Of a stretch of DNA of 64,000 nucleotides, positions 25,352-33,579 are shown piece by piece. The DNA comes from Flexibacter flexilis DSM 6793 (GTDB lineage Bacteria > Bacteroidota > Bacteroidia > Cytophagales > Flexibacteraceae). The notes beneath the pieces were generated by a model. That model made no database searches. It saw only the letters and a program-made list of their open reading frames with translations, and was not told where the DNA came from. Both the position numbers and the translations under genes were made by a program. The DNA is taken from the NCBI RefSeq assembly GCF_900112255.1, contig NZ_FOLE01000001.1:682001-746000 (forward strand). The letters are read 5' to 3'. Every line of letters starts with the position of its first letter. Within the stretch, counting starts at the first letter, position 1.

Positions 25352-25359
25352 TATATTTG
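25352..25359 (+). promoter_or_regulatory. Possible -7 box (TATATTTG) of the GH57 gene
   Basis: TATATTTG fits TAnnTTTG. A TTTG at 25336-25339 is only 12 bases upstream, so the pair is not well spaced. Confidence 0.28.
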
Positions 25360-25429
25360 ACCTGATGCGTACTGCTTTGCGGAGGTGTGCGTCGGGTCAA
25401 ATGTTTTTATAGGGCTTAATATTTTTGCT

Positions 25430-26632
25430 ATGGCTTCCGTTTGTCTTTACTTTCAAGTACATCAACCTTTCCGTTTGCGCGATTATTCGTTTATGAATAT
25501 TGGCCACAATCATCACTACGAAGCTGCCGACCAAAATTATCATTATTTGCAGCGCGTAGCCGAAAAAAGTTATTTGCCTGCCAATGCTTTATTGCTGAAA
25601 CTTATCAAGCAATTTGAAGGAAAATTTAAAGTAAGTTTTTCTATTTCAGGTATTTGTTTGGAGCAAATGGAAAAATACGCGCCTGCGGTTTTGCATTCGT
25701 TTAAGCAATTGGTGGCAACGGGTTGTGTTGAACTTTTCGGAGAAACCTATTACCATTCGTTGGCGGGTTTGTATTCGGATACCGAATTTGAAAGACAAGT
25801 GCTTTTGCACAAAAAAATACTCAAACGCCTTTTTAACTATACGCCCACGACCTTCCGCAACACCGAACTTATTTACAACGACCGCATCGCGAGCATGGCC
25901 GCCAACTTGGGTTTTACGACCGTCGTAACCGAGGACGCACGCCGCATTTTGGGTGCGAATCCGAGTATAAAACTTTATCAATCAGCCGAAAAAGAAGCCT
26001 TTGTGCTGCTGCGCAACAGCCAACTTTCGGATGATATTGCCTTTCGGTTCACGGAAAAAAGTTGGGCAGAATATCCGCTTACTGCCGACAAATTCGCGGG
26101 TTGGTTACATCGCCAAGCAGCATTTGCGGACACTATCGGGCTTTTCATGGATTACGAAACTTTTGGCGAACACCGAGCCGCCGAAACAGGCATTTTTGAC
26201 TTTTTGGAGACTTTGCCTGCTGCCGTGATTGGCAACCGCGATTTTAAGTTTCGGACACCTGCCGAAGCCGTCAAGATACACAAGCCTTACGGCATTTTTT
26301 CGGTGAAAGAAAGCGAAACTATCTCGTGGGCAGACGAAAACCGCGACCTTGCGGCGTGGACGGCTGGCCTGATGCAACAAGATTGTTTGCGCCAACTCTA
26401 TGCCCTCGAACACCAATTAGCGCACGTCGGTAACTCCGAGCTATGGGACGAATGGGGCAAATTGCAGACTTCCGACCATTTTTATTATATGTCCACGCGC
26501 TATTGGGGCAACCCCGTGCACGACAACTTTTCGCCGTATGCCAGTCCCTACGACGCTTACATCAACTACATGAACATACTCAGCGATTTTGAAATCAGAC
26601 TTCAAACCGCACCCGTTTACGAGGCTTATTAA
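25430..26632 (+). CDS. Glycoside hydrolase family 57 (alpha-amylase-like)
   Basis: Cytoplasmic alpha-glucan-active enzyme of 400 aa, starting at the ATG 25430 (MASVCLYFQVHQPFRLRD); the frame reaches up to a GTG at 25385 that is unlikely to be used. GH57 conserved regions seen: HQPF, the catalytic-nucleophile region FRNTELIYND (Glu) and DYETFGEH with the acid/base Asp, then the helical part (LEHQLAHVGNSELWDEWGKLQTSDHFYYM). In many Bacteroidota GH57 enzymes are encoded with glycogen synthase and phosphorylase genes. Here a GT35-like gene is 2.2 kb upstream on the same strand. The exact activity (amylase, branching or 4-alpha-glucanotransferase) is not decidable. Confidence 0.9.
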   Translation: MASVCLYFQVHQPFRLRDYSFMNIGHNHHYEAADQNYHYLQRVAEKSYLPANALLLKLIKQFEGKFKVSFSISGICLEQMEKYAPAVLHSFKQLVATGCVELFGETYYHSLAGLYSDTEFERQVLLHKKILKRLFNYTPTTFRNTELIYNDRIASMAANLGFTTVVTEDARRILGANPSIKLYQSAEKEAFVLLRNSQLSDDIAFRFTEKSWAEYPLTADKFAGWLHRQAAFADTIGLFMDYETFGEHRAAETGIFDFLETLPAAVIGNRDFKFRTPAEAVKIHKPYGIFSVKESETISWADENRDLAAWTAGLMQQDCLRQLYALEHQLAHVGNSELWDEWGKLQTSDHFYYMSTRYWGNPVHDNFSPYASPYDAYINYMNILSDFEIRLQTAPVYEAY

Positions 26633-26640
26633 ATAAAAAT

Positions 26641-26965
26641 CAGATGCCGCACCGACGGTGCTTGGCATTGATTTAATATTCGTTGTTGCTACAAAGATTT
26701 CAATCCTAACGGATTGTAATTCATATACCAAAAGCATTAGGCTGAGAATTGATTTAATATTCGTTGTTGCTACAAAGATTTCAATCCTAACGAATTGTAA
26801 TTCATATACCCAAAGCCTTGGGCTGAGAATTGATTTAATATTCGTTGTTGCTACCAAGATTTCAATCCTAACGAATTGTAATTCATATACCCAAAGCCTT
26901 TGGGCTTAGTATCTTTATAGAATAATTGCCCGACGAAACAATAAACGCCGTAGGCGTGAAATCTT
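26641..26965. repeat. Palindromic repeat cluster with three 81-bp tandem units
   Basis: Three near-identical tandem units of exactly 81 bp begin at 26667, 26748 and 26829, each with ATTGATTTAATATTCGTTG, then GCTACAAAGATTTCAATCC, then an AATCCTAACGGATT-type palindrome and a CCCAAAGCCTTTGGG-type palindrome. The flanks carry GCACCG-a-CGGTGC (26649-26661) and CGCC-gta-GGCG (about 26946-26956). The unit length is a multiple of three, so both strands show repeated open frames, but no start context or known protein supports coding. Related motifs lie at 12.75 and 46.23 kb. Confidence 0.85.
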
Positions 26966-26981
26966 CATAATAACACAAACA

Positions 26982-27016
26982 AAAAAGGACTACGGTTTTG
27001 CGCCGAAGTCCTTTTT
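26982..27016. terminator. Terminator of the PfkB gene (convergent with GH57)
   Basis: Stem AAAAAGGACT-a-CGG (26982-26995) / CCG-a-AGTCCTTTTT (27003-27016), with A and T runs on both sides. Confidence 0.88.
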
Positions 27017-27037
27017 ATTTATCTGAAATACAGATGA

Positions 27038-27961
27038 TTAGTCTATTGTAATTTCAAATTGAACCAAGTCCACAAAATCCTGAACACGGTCTTGAATTTC
27101 GGTATCCGTAAGGCTGGCCAAACGCTCTACGCCAAATTTTTCTACGCAGAAAGAAGCCAAAGCCGAACCGTAAATAATAGCGCGTTTCATGTTGGCAAAA
27201 GAAATATCGCCAGTTTTGGCCAAATAGCCAATAAAACCGCCTGCAAACGTGTCACCTGCGCCTGTTGGGTCAAATACTTCTTCCAATGGCAAAGCTGGTG
27301 CGAAGAAAACTTGCTCTTTGTTGAACAACAATGCGCCGTGTTCGCCTTTCTTGATAATCAAGACTTTAGGCCCCATTGTCAAGATTTTTTGAGCAGCTTT
27401 CACCAACGAATATTCTTTAGACAATTGGCGTGCTTCCTCGTCGTTGATGGAAAGTACATCGACCATCGAAAGGGTTTGCATCAAATCGTCCCAAGCAATA
27501 TCCATCCAGAAATTCATCGTATCCATTACGATAAGTTTCGGACGTTTTGGCAAACGCTCAATCACCGTGCGTTGGATGGCTGGCGTAAGGTTGCCGAGCA
27601 TCAAAAATTCGCAGTCTTTGTAACTTTCTGGGATAATCGGATCGAAATCGCCCAATACGTTAAGCTCTGTTACGAGCGTATCGCGTGAGTTCATATCGTT
27701 GTGATATTTTCCCGACCAGAAAAATGATTTTTCGTTTTCGCGGATTTGCAAACCTTCGGTATTTACGCCATGGCTTTGCAAAAGCGCAATGTCCGAAGCA
27801 GGGAAATCGCCACCCACAACGGCCACCAAATTAGCTTTTTTGGTGAAATAAGTAGAAGCCAACGTAATGTAAGTGGCTGCTCCACCAATAATTTTATCTG
27901 TTTTTCCAAATGGAGTTTCGATGGCATCAAACGCCACCGAGCCTACTACCAATAGACTCAT
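27038..27961 (-). CDS. PfkB-family carbohydrate or nucleoside kinase
   Basis: Kinase of 307 aa in the ribokinase/PfkB superfamily. N-terminal LLVVGSVAFDAIETPFG and the GGAATYITLAS substrate-binding part are followed by VVGGDFP and the C-terminal signature DPTGAGDTFAGGFIGYLA with the catalytic Asp and anion hole. The lid is short, as in adenosine-kinase-like or 2-keto-sugar kinases. Substrate not identifiable from sequence alone. It is a single-gene unit with a terminator behind it. Confidence 0.9.
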   Translation of the reverse strand: MSLLVVGSVAFDAIETPFGKTDKIIGGAATYITLASTYFTKKANLVAVVGGDFPASDIALLQSHGVNTEGLQIRENEKSFFWSGKYHNDMNSRDTLVTELNVLGDFDPIIPESYKDCEFLMLGNLTPAIQRTVIERLPKRPKLIVMDTMNFWMDIAWDDLMQTLSMVDVLSINDEEARQLSKEYSLVKAAQKILTMGPKVLIIKKGEHGALLFNKEQVFFAPALPLEEVFDPTGAGDTFAGGFIGYLAKTGDISFANMKRAIIYGSALASFCVEKFGVERLASLTDTEIQDRVQDFVDLVQFEITID

Positions 27962-28100
27962 ATTCTATGTAAATAAGATGTTAAAGTGAATACGTGCCGA
28001 AACACGCCGCGCGAAGGTAGGGATTTTTGGGTAGATTATTGATAGGTGGGGATTTAAGCTATAAGGAATTTAGGCTACTATAAAGAAATCTTAGTGTACA

Positions 28101-28952
28101 CTAAGATACATCATCTGCATAATTATAATGTTGATCTGATTTTATATATAATCGGGCAAAATCATATATAATCTCCTTTGTAAAACGATTATTATACAAA
28201 AAATCACCACGCCATAGTCTAATATCTTCTCTCAAATTTTTAAAATTTAATTCTAAAAATAACTCTAATTGAATTCTTTTAATAGTTACAGAATATATTT
28301 TTTTACGCTGATTATCGTCATTAGCTGGAATTTTTATTGTTATATATTCCAGATCAAGAAAGTCTCTAAATAATCTGGCACTTTCTTGAATAAGTTTTTT
28401 ATACGCATAATATTCTGTATTGGCAAAACCTTCCTTAAATATAATGATTCGGCTTTCATAATTAGATTTTTCTTTATCAAAGAAACTACTATTATGGGTG
28501 CATCTCTGATAGAATTCGTATTTAGATAATTCTAAATTATGTATGTCTTTATTTATAAAATAATCATATACTAATTGTATCTCATTTATTTTATCAAACT
28601 CTATAATTTCTAATTTTACACCTTTTTGAATTGCTCTATTTTTGGCTGCTTTACTAAAGCCGTTATTGGTAATAATTATACCAAAATTAGCTTTCACATC
28701 ATCTAACATGCCCAAAAATCCTTCAATAATCTTAACATCAATATTTTTACTAAAGTACTTGCAGTCAACTATTCCAAGAATTTTATTTCCTCCTATTTCT
28801 CCACGAATTGCAATATCAATTTGTCTTTCTTCTTTGCTATACTTGCCAAAAATCTTATCATCAAATTCAAAGGAGCAACCATCAAAAGCATTAGATAATG
28901 CGCCATAAATACTTCTTTCATATTTTCGCCAATCTTTTTCTTCAATTTTCAT
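28101..28952 (-). CDS. Mrr-like restriction endonuclease-fold protein
   Basis: Protein of 283 aa from the ATG at 28952 (the longer frame starts at a GTG). The N-terminal half fits the Mrr_cat PD-(D/E)xK nuclease: RQIDIAIRG with the first acidic residue, then ILGIVDCKYFSK as the (D/E)xK part, then the family end FGIIITNNGFSKAAKNRAIQKGVKLEII. The C-terminal 130 residues are unfamiliar. The gene is clearly more AT-rich than its neighbours and stands alone, which suggests horizontal transfer. It may be a modification-dependent restriction enzyme or a solitary DNA-interacting protein; no methyltransferase is near. Confidence 0.75.
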   Translation of the reverse strand: MKIEEKDWRKYERSIYGALSNAFDGCSFEFDDKIFGKYSKEERQIDIAIRGEIGGNKILGIVDCKYFSKNIDVKIIEGFLGMLDDVKANFGIIITNNGFSKAAKNRAIQKGVKLEIIEFDKINEIQLVYDYFINKDIHNLELSKYEFYQRCTHNSSFFDKEKSNYESRIIIFKEGFANTEYYAYKKLIQESARLFRDFLDLEYITIKIPANDDNQRKKIYSVTIKRIQLELFLELNFKNLREDIRLWRGDFLYNNRFTKEIIYDFARLYIKSDQHYNYADDVS

Positions 28953-29140
28953 CACTACTTTAAATTTTAGTGTTAAAACAAAACGTATCACAATTTACAA
29001 GAAAATACTTAGAATAAGTAAATAAATCCATACACAAAAAAAATGCAACAAGGCTCTCTCCTGCCCCCAAACTTGCACAAATGCTGCTTGTGGCGTACTT
29101 TCGGGCTGCAATCTGCTCATATCCAAACTTGATTTAGCCC

Positions 29141-30358
29141 TTGAATACTTCTTTTTTTATTGCCAAAAGACTTGAAAATCAGGATGCGCACGCTTTCTCA
29201 GCTACCGTCATACGCATCGCAACGGGTAGTATCGCTTTGGGCGTAGCCGTGATGCTCGTGGCCTTTGGCGTGTTGGAAGGTTTCCGCCAAAACATTAGCC
29301 AAAAGGTTTTTAGCTTTGCTGCCCACCTGAATGTTACCACTTTCAACGGCAATAATTATTACGAAGAACAGCCCATTAGCACTTTAGAAAAAGGTGTGGC
29401 GGCTATCAAGCATTTACCCGACGTGGCGGCGGTGCAGTCGTATGTGTTCAAACCGGCCTTACTCAAAACCAAAGAAGCCGTGCAAGGCATTGTGATAAAA
29501 GGCATAGATGCTAATTTTTATAGCCCAGCATTTGCCCCCAACATGACGGCAGGCCGCTTGCCCAACACCGCCGACACCAACCACGTAACGGAAGTGGTGA
29601 TTAGCAAGAAACTGGCTAATATGCTGCTGCTCAAACCTTCGGACGAGGTAATCATGTATTTTATGCAAAATCCTACGCGCCTGCGCAAAGTCCAGATTGT
29701 CGGGATTTATGATACGGGCATGGAAGAGTTTGACGAAAGTATTGTATTGGGCAACGCCCGAATGCTGCGCCAAATCAACGCTTGGCCAGACTCGCTGTCG
29801 AGTGGTGTGGAGGTTTTTGGTAAAAATTTCGATCAACTTGAGCAACTCCACAACGAAGTAGCCAATCTTTTGCCTTATTATATGAGTGCCATCAAAGTAA
29901 CAGACCAACATATCCAAATTTTTGAGTGGCTGGAAATGATTGGCCGCAACGTAGATATTTTGTTGGTACTCATTACGGTAGTGGCGTGTTTTAGTATTAT
30001 ATCCTCGCTGCTCATCATGATTCTGGAACGCACACGCATGATTGGTGTACTCAAAGCCTTAGGTGCGACAGATGCCCAGATTCGGGGTATTTTCTTGTGG
30101 AGCGGCCTGAAACTCACGGCACGCGGCTTGCTTTTTGGCAACGTCATTGGGCTGGGAGTCTGTGCGTTACAATATTATTTCAAAATAATCCCCCTCGACC
30201 CCGAAAACTATTACATGTATTTCGTGCCTATCGAATGGAATATTTGGCCGATACTTTCACTCAATGTCATGACCATCGTCATAGCGGCGTTGGTGCTGCT
30301 TTTGCCTACGCGCGTTATTGCCAGTATCCAACCCATCAAAGCCATTAAATTTGATTAA
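29141..30358 (+). CDS. FtsX-like ABC transporter permease (LolC/E or MacB type)
   Basis: Inner-membrane permease of 405 aa. It starts with TTG at 29141: no ATG lies in frame before residue 37, and NTSFFIAKRLENQDAHAFS matches the family start. One membrane helix at about 25-47, a large periplasmic domain (about 48-270, with KQRKVQIVGIYDTGMEEFDES-like segment), then three helices in the FtsX domain (about 273-400; ERTRMIGVLKALGATDAQIR, ending with PIKAIKFD). A LolD-type ATPase gene lies 15 kb away at 45.4 kb and could supply the ATPase. The next gene begins 5 bases after the stop. Confidence 0.9.
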   Translation: MNTSFFIAKRLENQDAHAFSATVIRIATGSIALGVAVMLVAFGVLEGFRQNISQKVFSFAAHLNVTTFNGNNYYEEQPISTLEKGVAAIKHLPDVAAVQSYVFKPALLKTKEAVQGIVIKGIDANFYSPAFAPNMTAGRLPNTADTNHVTEVVISKKLANMLLLKPSDEVIMYFMQNPTRLRKVQIVGIYDTGMEEFDESIVLGNARMLRQINAWPDSLSSGVEVFGKNFDQLEQLHNEVANLLPYYMSAIKVTDQHIQIFEWLEMIGRNVDILLVLITVVACFSIISSLLIMILERTRMIGVLKALGATDAQIRGIFLWSGLKLTARGLLFGNVIGLGVCALQYYFKIIPLDPENYYMYFVPIEWNIWPILSLNVMTIVIAALVLLLPTRVIASIQPIKAIKFD

Positions 30359-30363
30359 ACAAA

Positions 30364-31593
30364 ATGACCCAAACCCAAACGCAACTTTCATATAAACAGC
30401 CACTTAACCAATTAGCTTGGTTTGGACTTTGGGCGGGTTTGGGGCTGCTGCTTGGACTAATCGTGGGGAGTGCTTGTGCCATTTTCCTGATTTCGTTGCA
30501 ATGGGTTACGCAATGGCGCGAAAGCCATGTTTGGATAATTGGCTTACTGCCTTTGTTGGCGGCGGCTGTGGCTTACCTTTACCAACGTTTCGATACGGGC
30601 GAAGAAAGCAAAGGCAACAACACGATTATTTCCCGAATACAACATCCTGAACAAAAGCCCATTAGCTGGCGAATGTCGCCAATGGTCTTAGTCGGAACAT
30701 TGCTTACACACTTGGGCGGCGGTTCGGCAGGCCGCGAAGGTACAGCCGTACAAATTGGCGGGGCGTTGGCTTCTCTTTTGCTAAAATTTGGACGTTGGTC
30801 TAAAGAAAATCAAATTTTGCTGCTGATGTGTGGTGCAGGTGCGGGCTTTTCGGCACTATTCGGTACGCCGTTGGCGGGGGCTATTTTTGCCATTGAGTTT
30901 GCGGTCGTGGGTAAAATGTGGCATAAGGCTTGGCTTCCTGTGTTTTGGGCAAGCCTCTGCGCCAATTATGTTTGTAACCTTTGGCCAGTAACACATACAC
31001 ATTACCCCCAAATCACGATGCCGACTTTTTCCCCCGAAAATCTGCTGTATGTAGTGGTGGCAGCCATTGCCTTTGGGTTGGCGGCGCGGGTTTTCGTGTG
31101 GCTCAACGAATGGCTTTCGGCCAAAAGCAAACAATTTATTTCAAATGCAATACTGCGTGCAGCCATTGGCGGCGCAATAGTGGCCGCAAGTGTGTGGCTG
31201 GCGGGCACTACGCAATACATCGGGCTGGGCTTGCCGCTAATCGAAGCATCTTTCCGAGAGCCGCAGGCCATTTATATTTTTTTTATAAAAATTGTACTCA
31301 CTTGCCTTACGCTTAGTTTTGGTATGAAAGGCGGCGAAGTAACTCCCCTATTTTTTATTGGCGCAACACTGGGCAGTGCGTTGGCGGTTTGGTTGCCGTT
31401 GCCTGTGGCAGGCTTGGCGGGAATGGGTCTAATTGCAGTGTTTTCGGCCTCTGCGAATGTTCCGCTGACGGGTTTGCTATTGGGTGTAGAATTGTTTGGA
31501 GCGCAAGCGGGTTTGTATTGGGCATTAGCTACGTGGTTGGCTTGTTGGGTATCGGGCAAAAAAGGAATTTACACGACACAACAACTTTTTTGA
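30364..31593 (+). CDS. CLC-family fluoride/proton antiporter-like protein
   Basis: CLC channel/transporter of 409 aa with about ten membrane segments. The filter motifs differ from chloride CLCs: instead of GSGIP there is KGNNTII (residues 83-89), GREGTAVQIGG (123-133) keeps the gating Glu125, and the GxFxP motif is replaced by GGEVTPLFFIGATLG. This set is, as I recall, typical of the CLC-F clade, which exports fluoride in exchange for protons. It is 5 bases behind the ABC permease gene, and no fluoride riboswitch is evident. Chloride transport is the alternative. Confidence 0.85.
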   Translation: MTQTQTQLSYKQPLNQLAWFGLWAGLGLLLGLIVGSACAIFLISLQWVTQWRESHVWIIGLLPLLAAAVAYLYQRFDTGEESKGNNTIISRIQHPEQKPISWRMSPMVLVGTLLTHLGGGSAGREGTAVQIGGALASLLLKFGRWSKENQILLLMCGAGAGFSALFGTPLAGAIFAIEFAVVGKMWHKAWLPVFWASLCANYVCNLWPVTHTHYPQITMPTFSPENLLYVVVAAIAFGLAARVFVWLNEWLSAKSKQFISNAILRAAIGGAIVAASVWLAGTTQYIGLGLPLIEASFREPQAIYIFFIKIVLTCLTLSFGMKGGEVTPLFFIGATLGSALAVWLPLPVAGLAGMGLIAVFSASANVPLTGLLLGVELFGAQAGLYWALATWLACWVSGKKGIYTTQQLF

Positions 31594-31909
31594 TTTGTTA
31601 GTAAACATGTGAATTGGCGGCGTGCTTATCGTAAGTTTTTTGAAAAATTTTTATGATTTATACCCCAAAATAAAAGATTTATACTTTTCTCTAAAAACAC
31701 ACCCGAACGTTACGGTTTTCCTAACAAACAAAAAAAAACGTTTGCAGCTTTTCAACAAAAATGGCCATTCGCTTTAGTTCCTGATTCACAGTTTGTTGAA
31801 AAAATGCGATTTTAGCTAGCGCAAACGTTTGCCAAACACTTAGAAAGTTTGGTTTTCTGAAAGTAAGCTAATAAATTCGTTCAATAGACAGACAAATAAC
31901 ACATCGTTT
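31594..31909. other. Intergenic region upstream of the DUF2147 gene with LacI-type sites
   Basis: 316 bases without an open frame of note, AT-rich. It contains AACGTTTGCA (31737-31746) and the perfect palindrome GCAAACGTTTGC (31821-31832). Confidence 0.6.
31821..31832. promoter_or_regulatory. LacI/PurR-type palindrome
   Basis: GCAAACGTTTGC is a perfect 12-bp palindrome with a central CG, like operators of LacI/GalR-family regulators. It lies 77 bases before the DUF2147 start. The identical 12-mer occurs upstream of susC at 55082. Confidence 0.55.
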
Positions 31910-32335
31910 ATGAACCTAAAATCAAGTTTATTAACCCTTGGGTTGTTGTTCTTCGGCGTTTCAGCTTTCTCGCAAGCGAAAGTAGCAGGGCGTTGGAAAA
32001 CCATAGATGACGAAACAGGCCAGCCAAAATCTATCGTAGAATTATACGAACAAGGTGGAAAGCTTTTCGGAAAGGTCATCAAATTATTAAATAAGCCACA
32101 AGACGCTATATGCGAACCATGCACAGGCGAGCTTAAAGGCAAAAAAATTGTCGGGATGATTATCGTTAAAGATATGATTTTAGATGATGATGAATGGGAA
32201 GATGGTACAATCTTCGACCCCAAAAAAGCTAAAACATATAGTTGTAAATTATGGTTAGCTGATGCAAAAACACTTAAAGTTAGAGGCTATTTAGGGCCAT
32301 TCTTCCGCACACAAACTTGGTACAGAGAAGAATAA
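31910..32335 (+). CDS. DUF2147 domain secreted protein
   Basis: Small secreted or periplasmic protein of 141 aa with signal peptide MNLKSSLLTLGLLFFGVSAFSQA. The DUF2147 core is clear: GRWKTIDDETGQPKSIVELYE, GKVIKLL, CEPCTGELKGKKIVGMIIVKDM, GTIFDPKKAKTYSCKLWL and LKVRGYLGPFFRTQTW at the end. The beta-barrel fold is thought to bind small hydrophobic ligands; role unknown. Single gene with a terminator; a LacI-type palindrome upstream suggests regulation. Confidence 0.92.
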   Translation: MNLKSSLLTLGLLFFGVSAFSQAKVAGRWKTIDDETGQPKSIVELYEQGGKLFGKVIKLLNKPQDAICEPCTGELKGKKIVGMIIVKDMILDDDEWEDGTIFDPKKAKTYSCKLWLADAKTLKVRGYLGPFFRTQTWYREE

Positions 32336-32395
32336 TTCAATAGCTTCTGTTCAGACTACCCCCAATACACACACCAACATACACCAAAAATTTAC

Positions 32396-32433
32396 AAAAA
32401 AGACATTAGCTGCTGAATGCTAATGTCTTTTTT
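32396..32433. terminator. Terminator between the DUF2147 and CDF genes
   Basis: Perfect 15-bp stem AAAAAAGACATTAGC (32396-32410, the first A run counted) / GCTAATGTCTTTTTT (32419-32433), loop TGCTGAAT, convergent genes. Confidence 0.92.
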
Positions 32434-32448
32434 GTTTTAGCTTATTCT

Positions 32449-33360
32449 CTAACAATTTTTTTGTTCACACATCGCGCTTTCTGCTTCTATTTCAACGGTA
32501 ACATGCTGAATATTAATATGCTCAGCTTCATGTTTCACTTCGTTTTTAATGGTCTCTGCTTGCTCTAAGCTCGTCAGAGGGGCACAAACTACGTGTACGG
32601 TCATGATATGATATTGGCTATCCATGCTCCACAGATGCAAATCATGTATGCCTACAATATTGGGGATTTTAAGCAAGGCCTCTGTTATCTTGGATTCGTC
32701 AAGCTCTTCAGGAATCGCCTGCAACACCACCAACAATACGCTTTTCAGATTACCGTAAACATTATACAACACATACCCCGTAATGCCTATGGACAAAAGC
32801 GGGTCTATAATCGGCCAATCCACCCAAAGCATTAATAAACTGCCAATCAACACTGCCACCCAACCCAACACATCTTCCATTAAATGCAGCATCACGGCAC
32901 GCTCGTTAAGCGATTCTCCTTTTTTGAGACGCAAAACTGCCGCTCCATTCACGGCAATACCCACAATAGCAAACCATAACATTCCCTTTGCATCGCTTTG
33001 CTCAGGATGAAAAAGGCGCGGAATGGTTTCGGAAAGCACAAATACAGACCCAATTACCAATACCAAGGAATTAACTAAAGCTCCCAGCAAAGAAAATCTT
33101 TTGTAACCATAACTGAATTTGGTGTCGCGCTTACGTTTGGATATTTTTTGAAAATACCACGCCAAACCCAATGATAAACTATCGCCCAAATCGTGCAGCG
33201 CGTCCGACATAATCGCAACAGAATTTGTAACAAATCCGCCCACAAACTCTAATAGGCAAAACACAAAGTTAAGCCAAAAGGCCACCGATAAATTTGCCGT
33301 ATCTGCGGGGCTGTGATGATGATGATGTCCGTGTTCGGAATGATGATGGTTGTGTCCCAT
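32449..33360 (-). CDS. Cation diffusion facilitator (CzcD/ZitB-like metal exporter)
   Basis: Metal/proton antiporter of 303 aa with six membrane segments. The N-terminus MGHNHHHSEHGHHHHHS is a His-rich metal-binding stretch. The membrane metal site is formed by SDALHDLGDSLS in helix 2 and HLMEDVLGW (HxxxD) in helix 5, a pattern of Zn/Cd/Co exporters. The cytoplasmic C-terminal domain (IPNIVGIHDLHLWSMDSQYHIMTVHV) is the usual dimerisation domain. It ends with Cys-containing EQKNC. Single gene. Confidence 0.94.
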   Translation of the reverse strand: MGHNHHHSEHGHHHHHSPADTANLSVAFWLNFVFCLLEFVGGFVTNSVAIMSDALHDLGDSLSLGLAWYFQKISKRKRDTKFSYGYKRFSLLGALVNSLVLVIGSVFVLSETIPRLFHPEQSDAKGMLWFAIVGIAVNGAAVLRLKKGESLNERAVMLHLMEDVLGWVAVLIGSLLMLWVDWPIIDPLLSIGITGYVLYNVYGNLKSVLLVVLQAIPEELDESKITEALLKIPNIVGIHDLHLWSMDSQYHIMTVHVVCAPLTSLEQAETIKNEVKHEAEHINIQHVTVEIEAESAMCEQKNC

Positions 33361-33482
33361 AATATTTATAACAAAGCAAAAATGAGTTAAGTATAAAGAG
33401 GTGCAATTTACCCCAAAACACAGTATCTACAATTAGGCACAATATTTTCATCAAGAAAATAATGTGCAGAACGACCGTTTTC

Positions 33483-33530
33483 AAAAAAAAACGTTGCAAC
33501 ACCAGAGCCGAAACTCTCGCGCTGCAACGC
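33483..33530 (-). terminator. Terminator of the AhpD-like gene
   Basis: On the minus strand a long imperfect hairpin (CGTTGCAGCGC-GAGAG-tttcgg-CTCT-GGTGTTGCAACG) is followed by a run of nine T. It lies about 50 bases after the stop of the gene at 33580. Confidence 0.8.
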
Positions 33531-33579
33531 CGTGCCACTGTAAGGCAAATTATAGAATTGAATGCAACCGATTAGGCAA

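Noticed and set aside
25385-25429. GTG start of the GH57 gene
   Set aside because: MASVCLYFQVHQP is the typical family N-terminus, and the extra 15 residues have no family support.
26441-26909. Repeated 27-residue open frames on both strands of the 81-bp tandem units
   Set aside because: Open frames follow from the unit length being a multiple of three. There is no start context and no protein family, and the same motifs occur as non-coding palindromes elsewhere.
26641-26965. CRISPR-like array
   Set aside because: The whole 81-bp unit is repeated without variable spacers and no cas gene is near.
33269-33538. Minus-strand frame of 89 codons upstream of the CDF gene
   Set aside because: It overlaps the terminator hairpin of the AhpD-like gene and the start of the CDF gene. 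Its sequence looks random.
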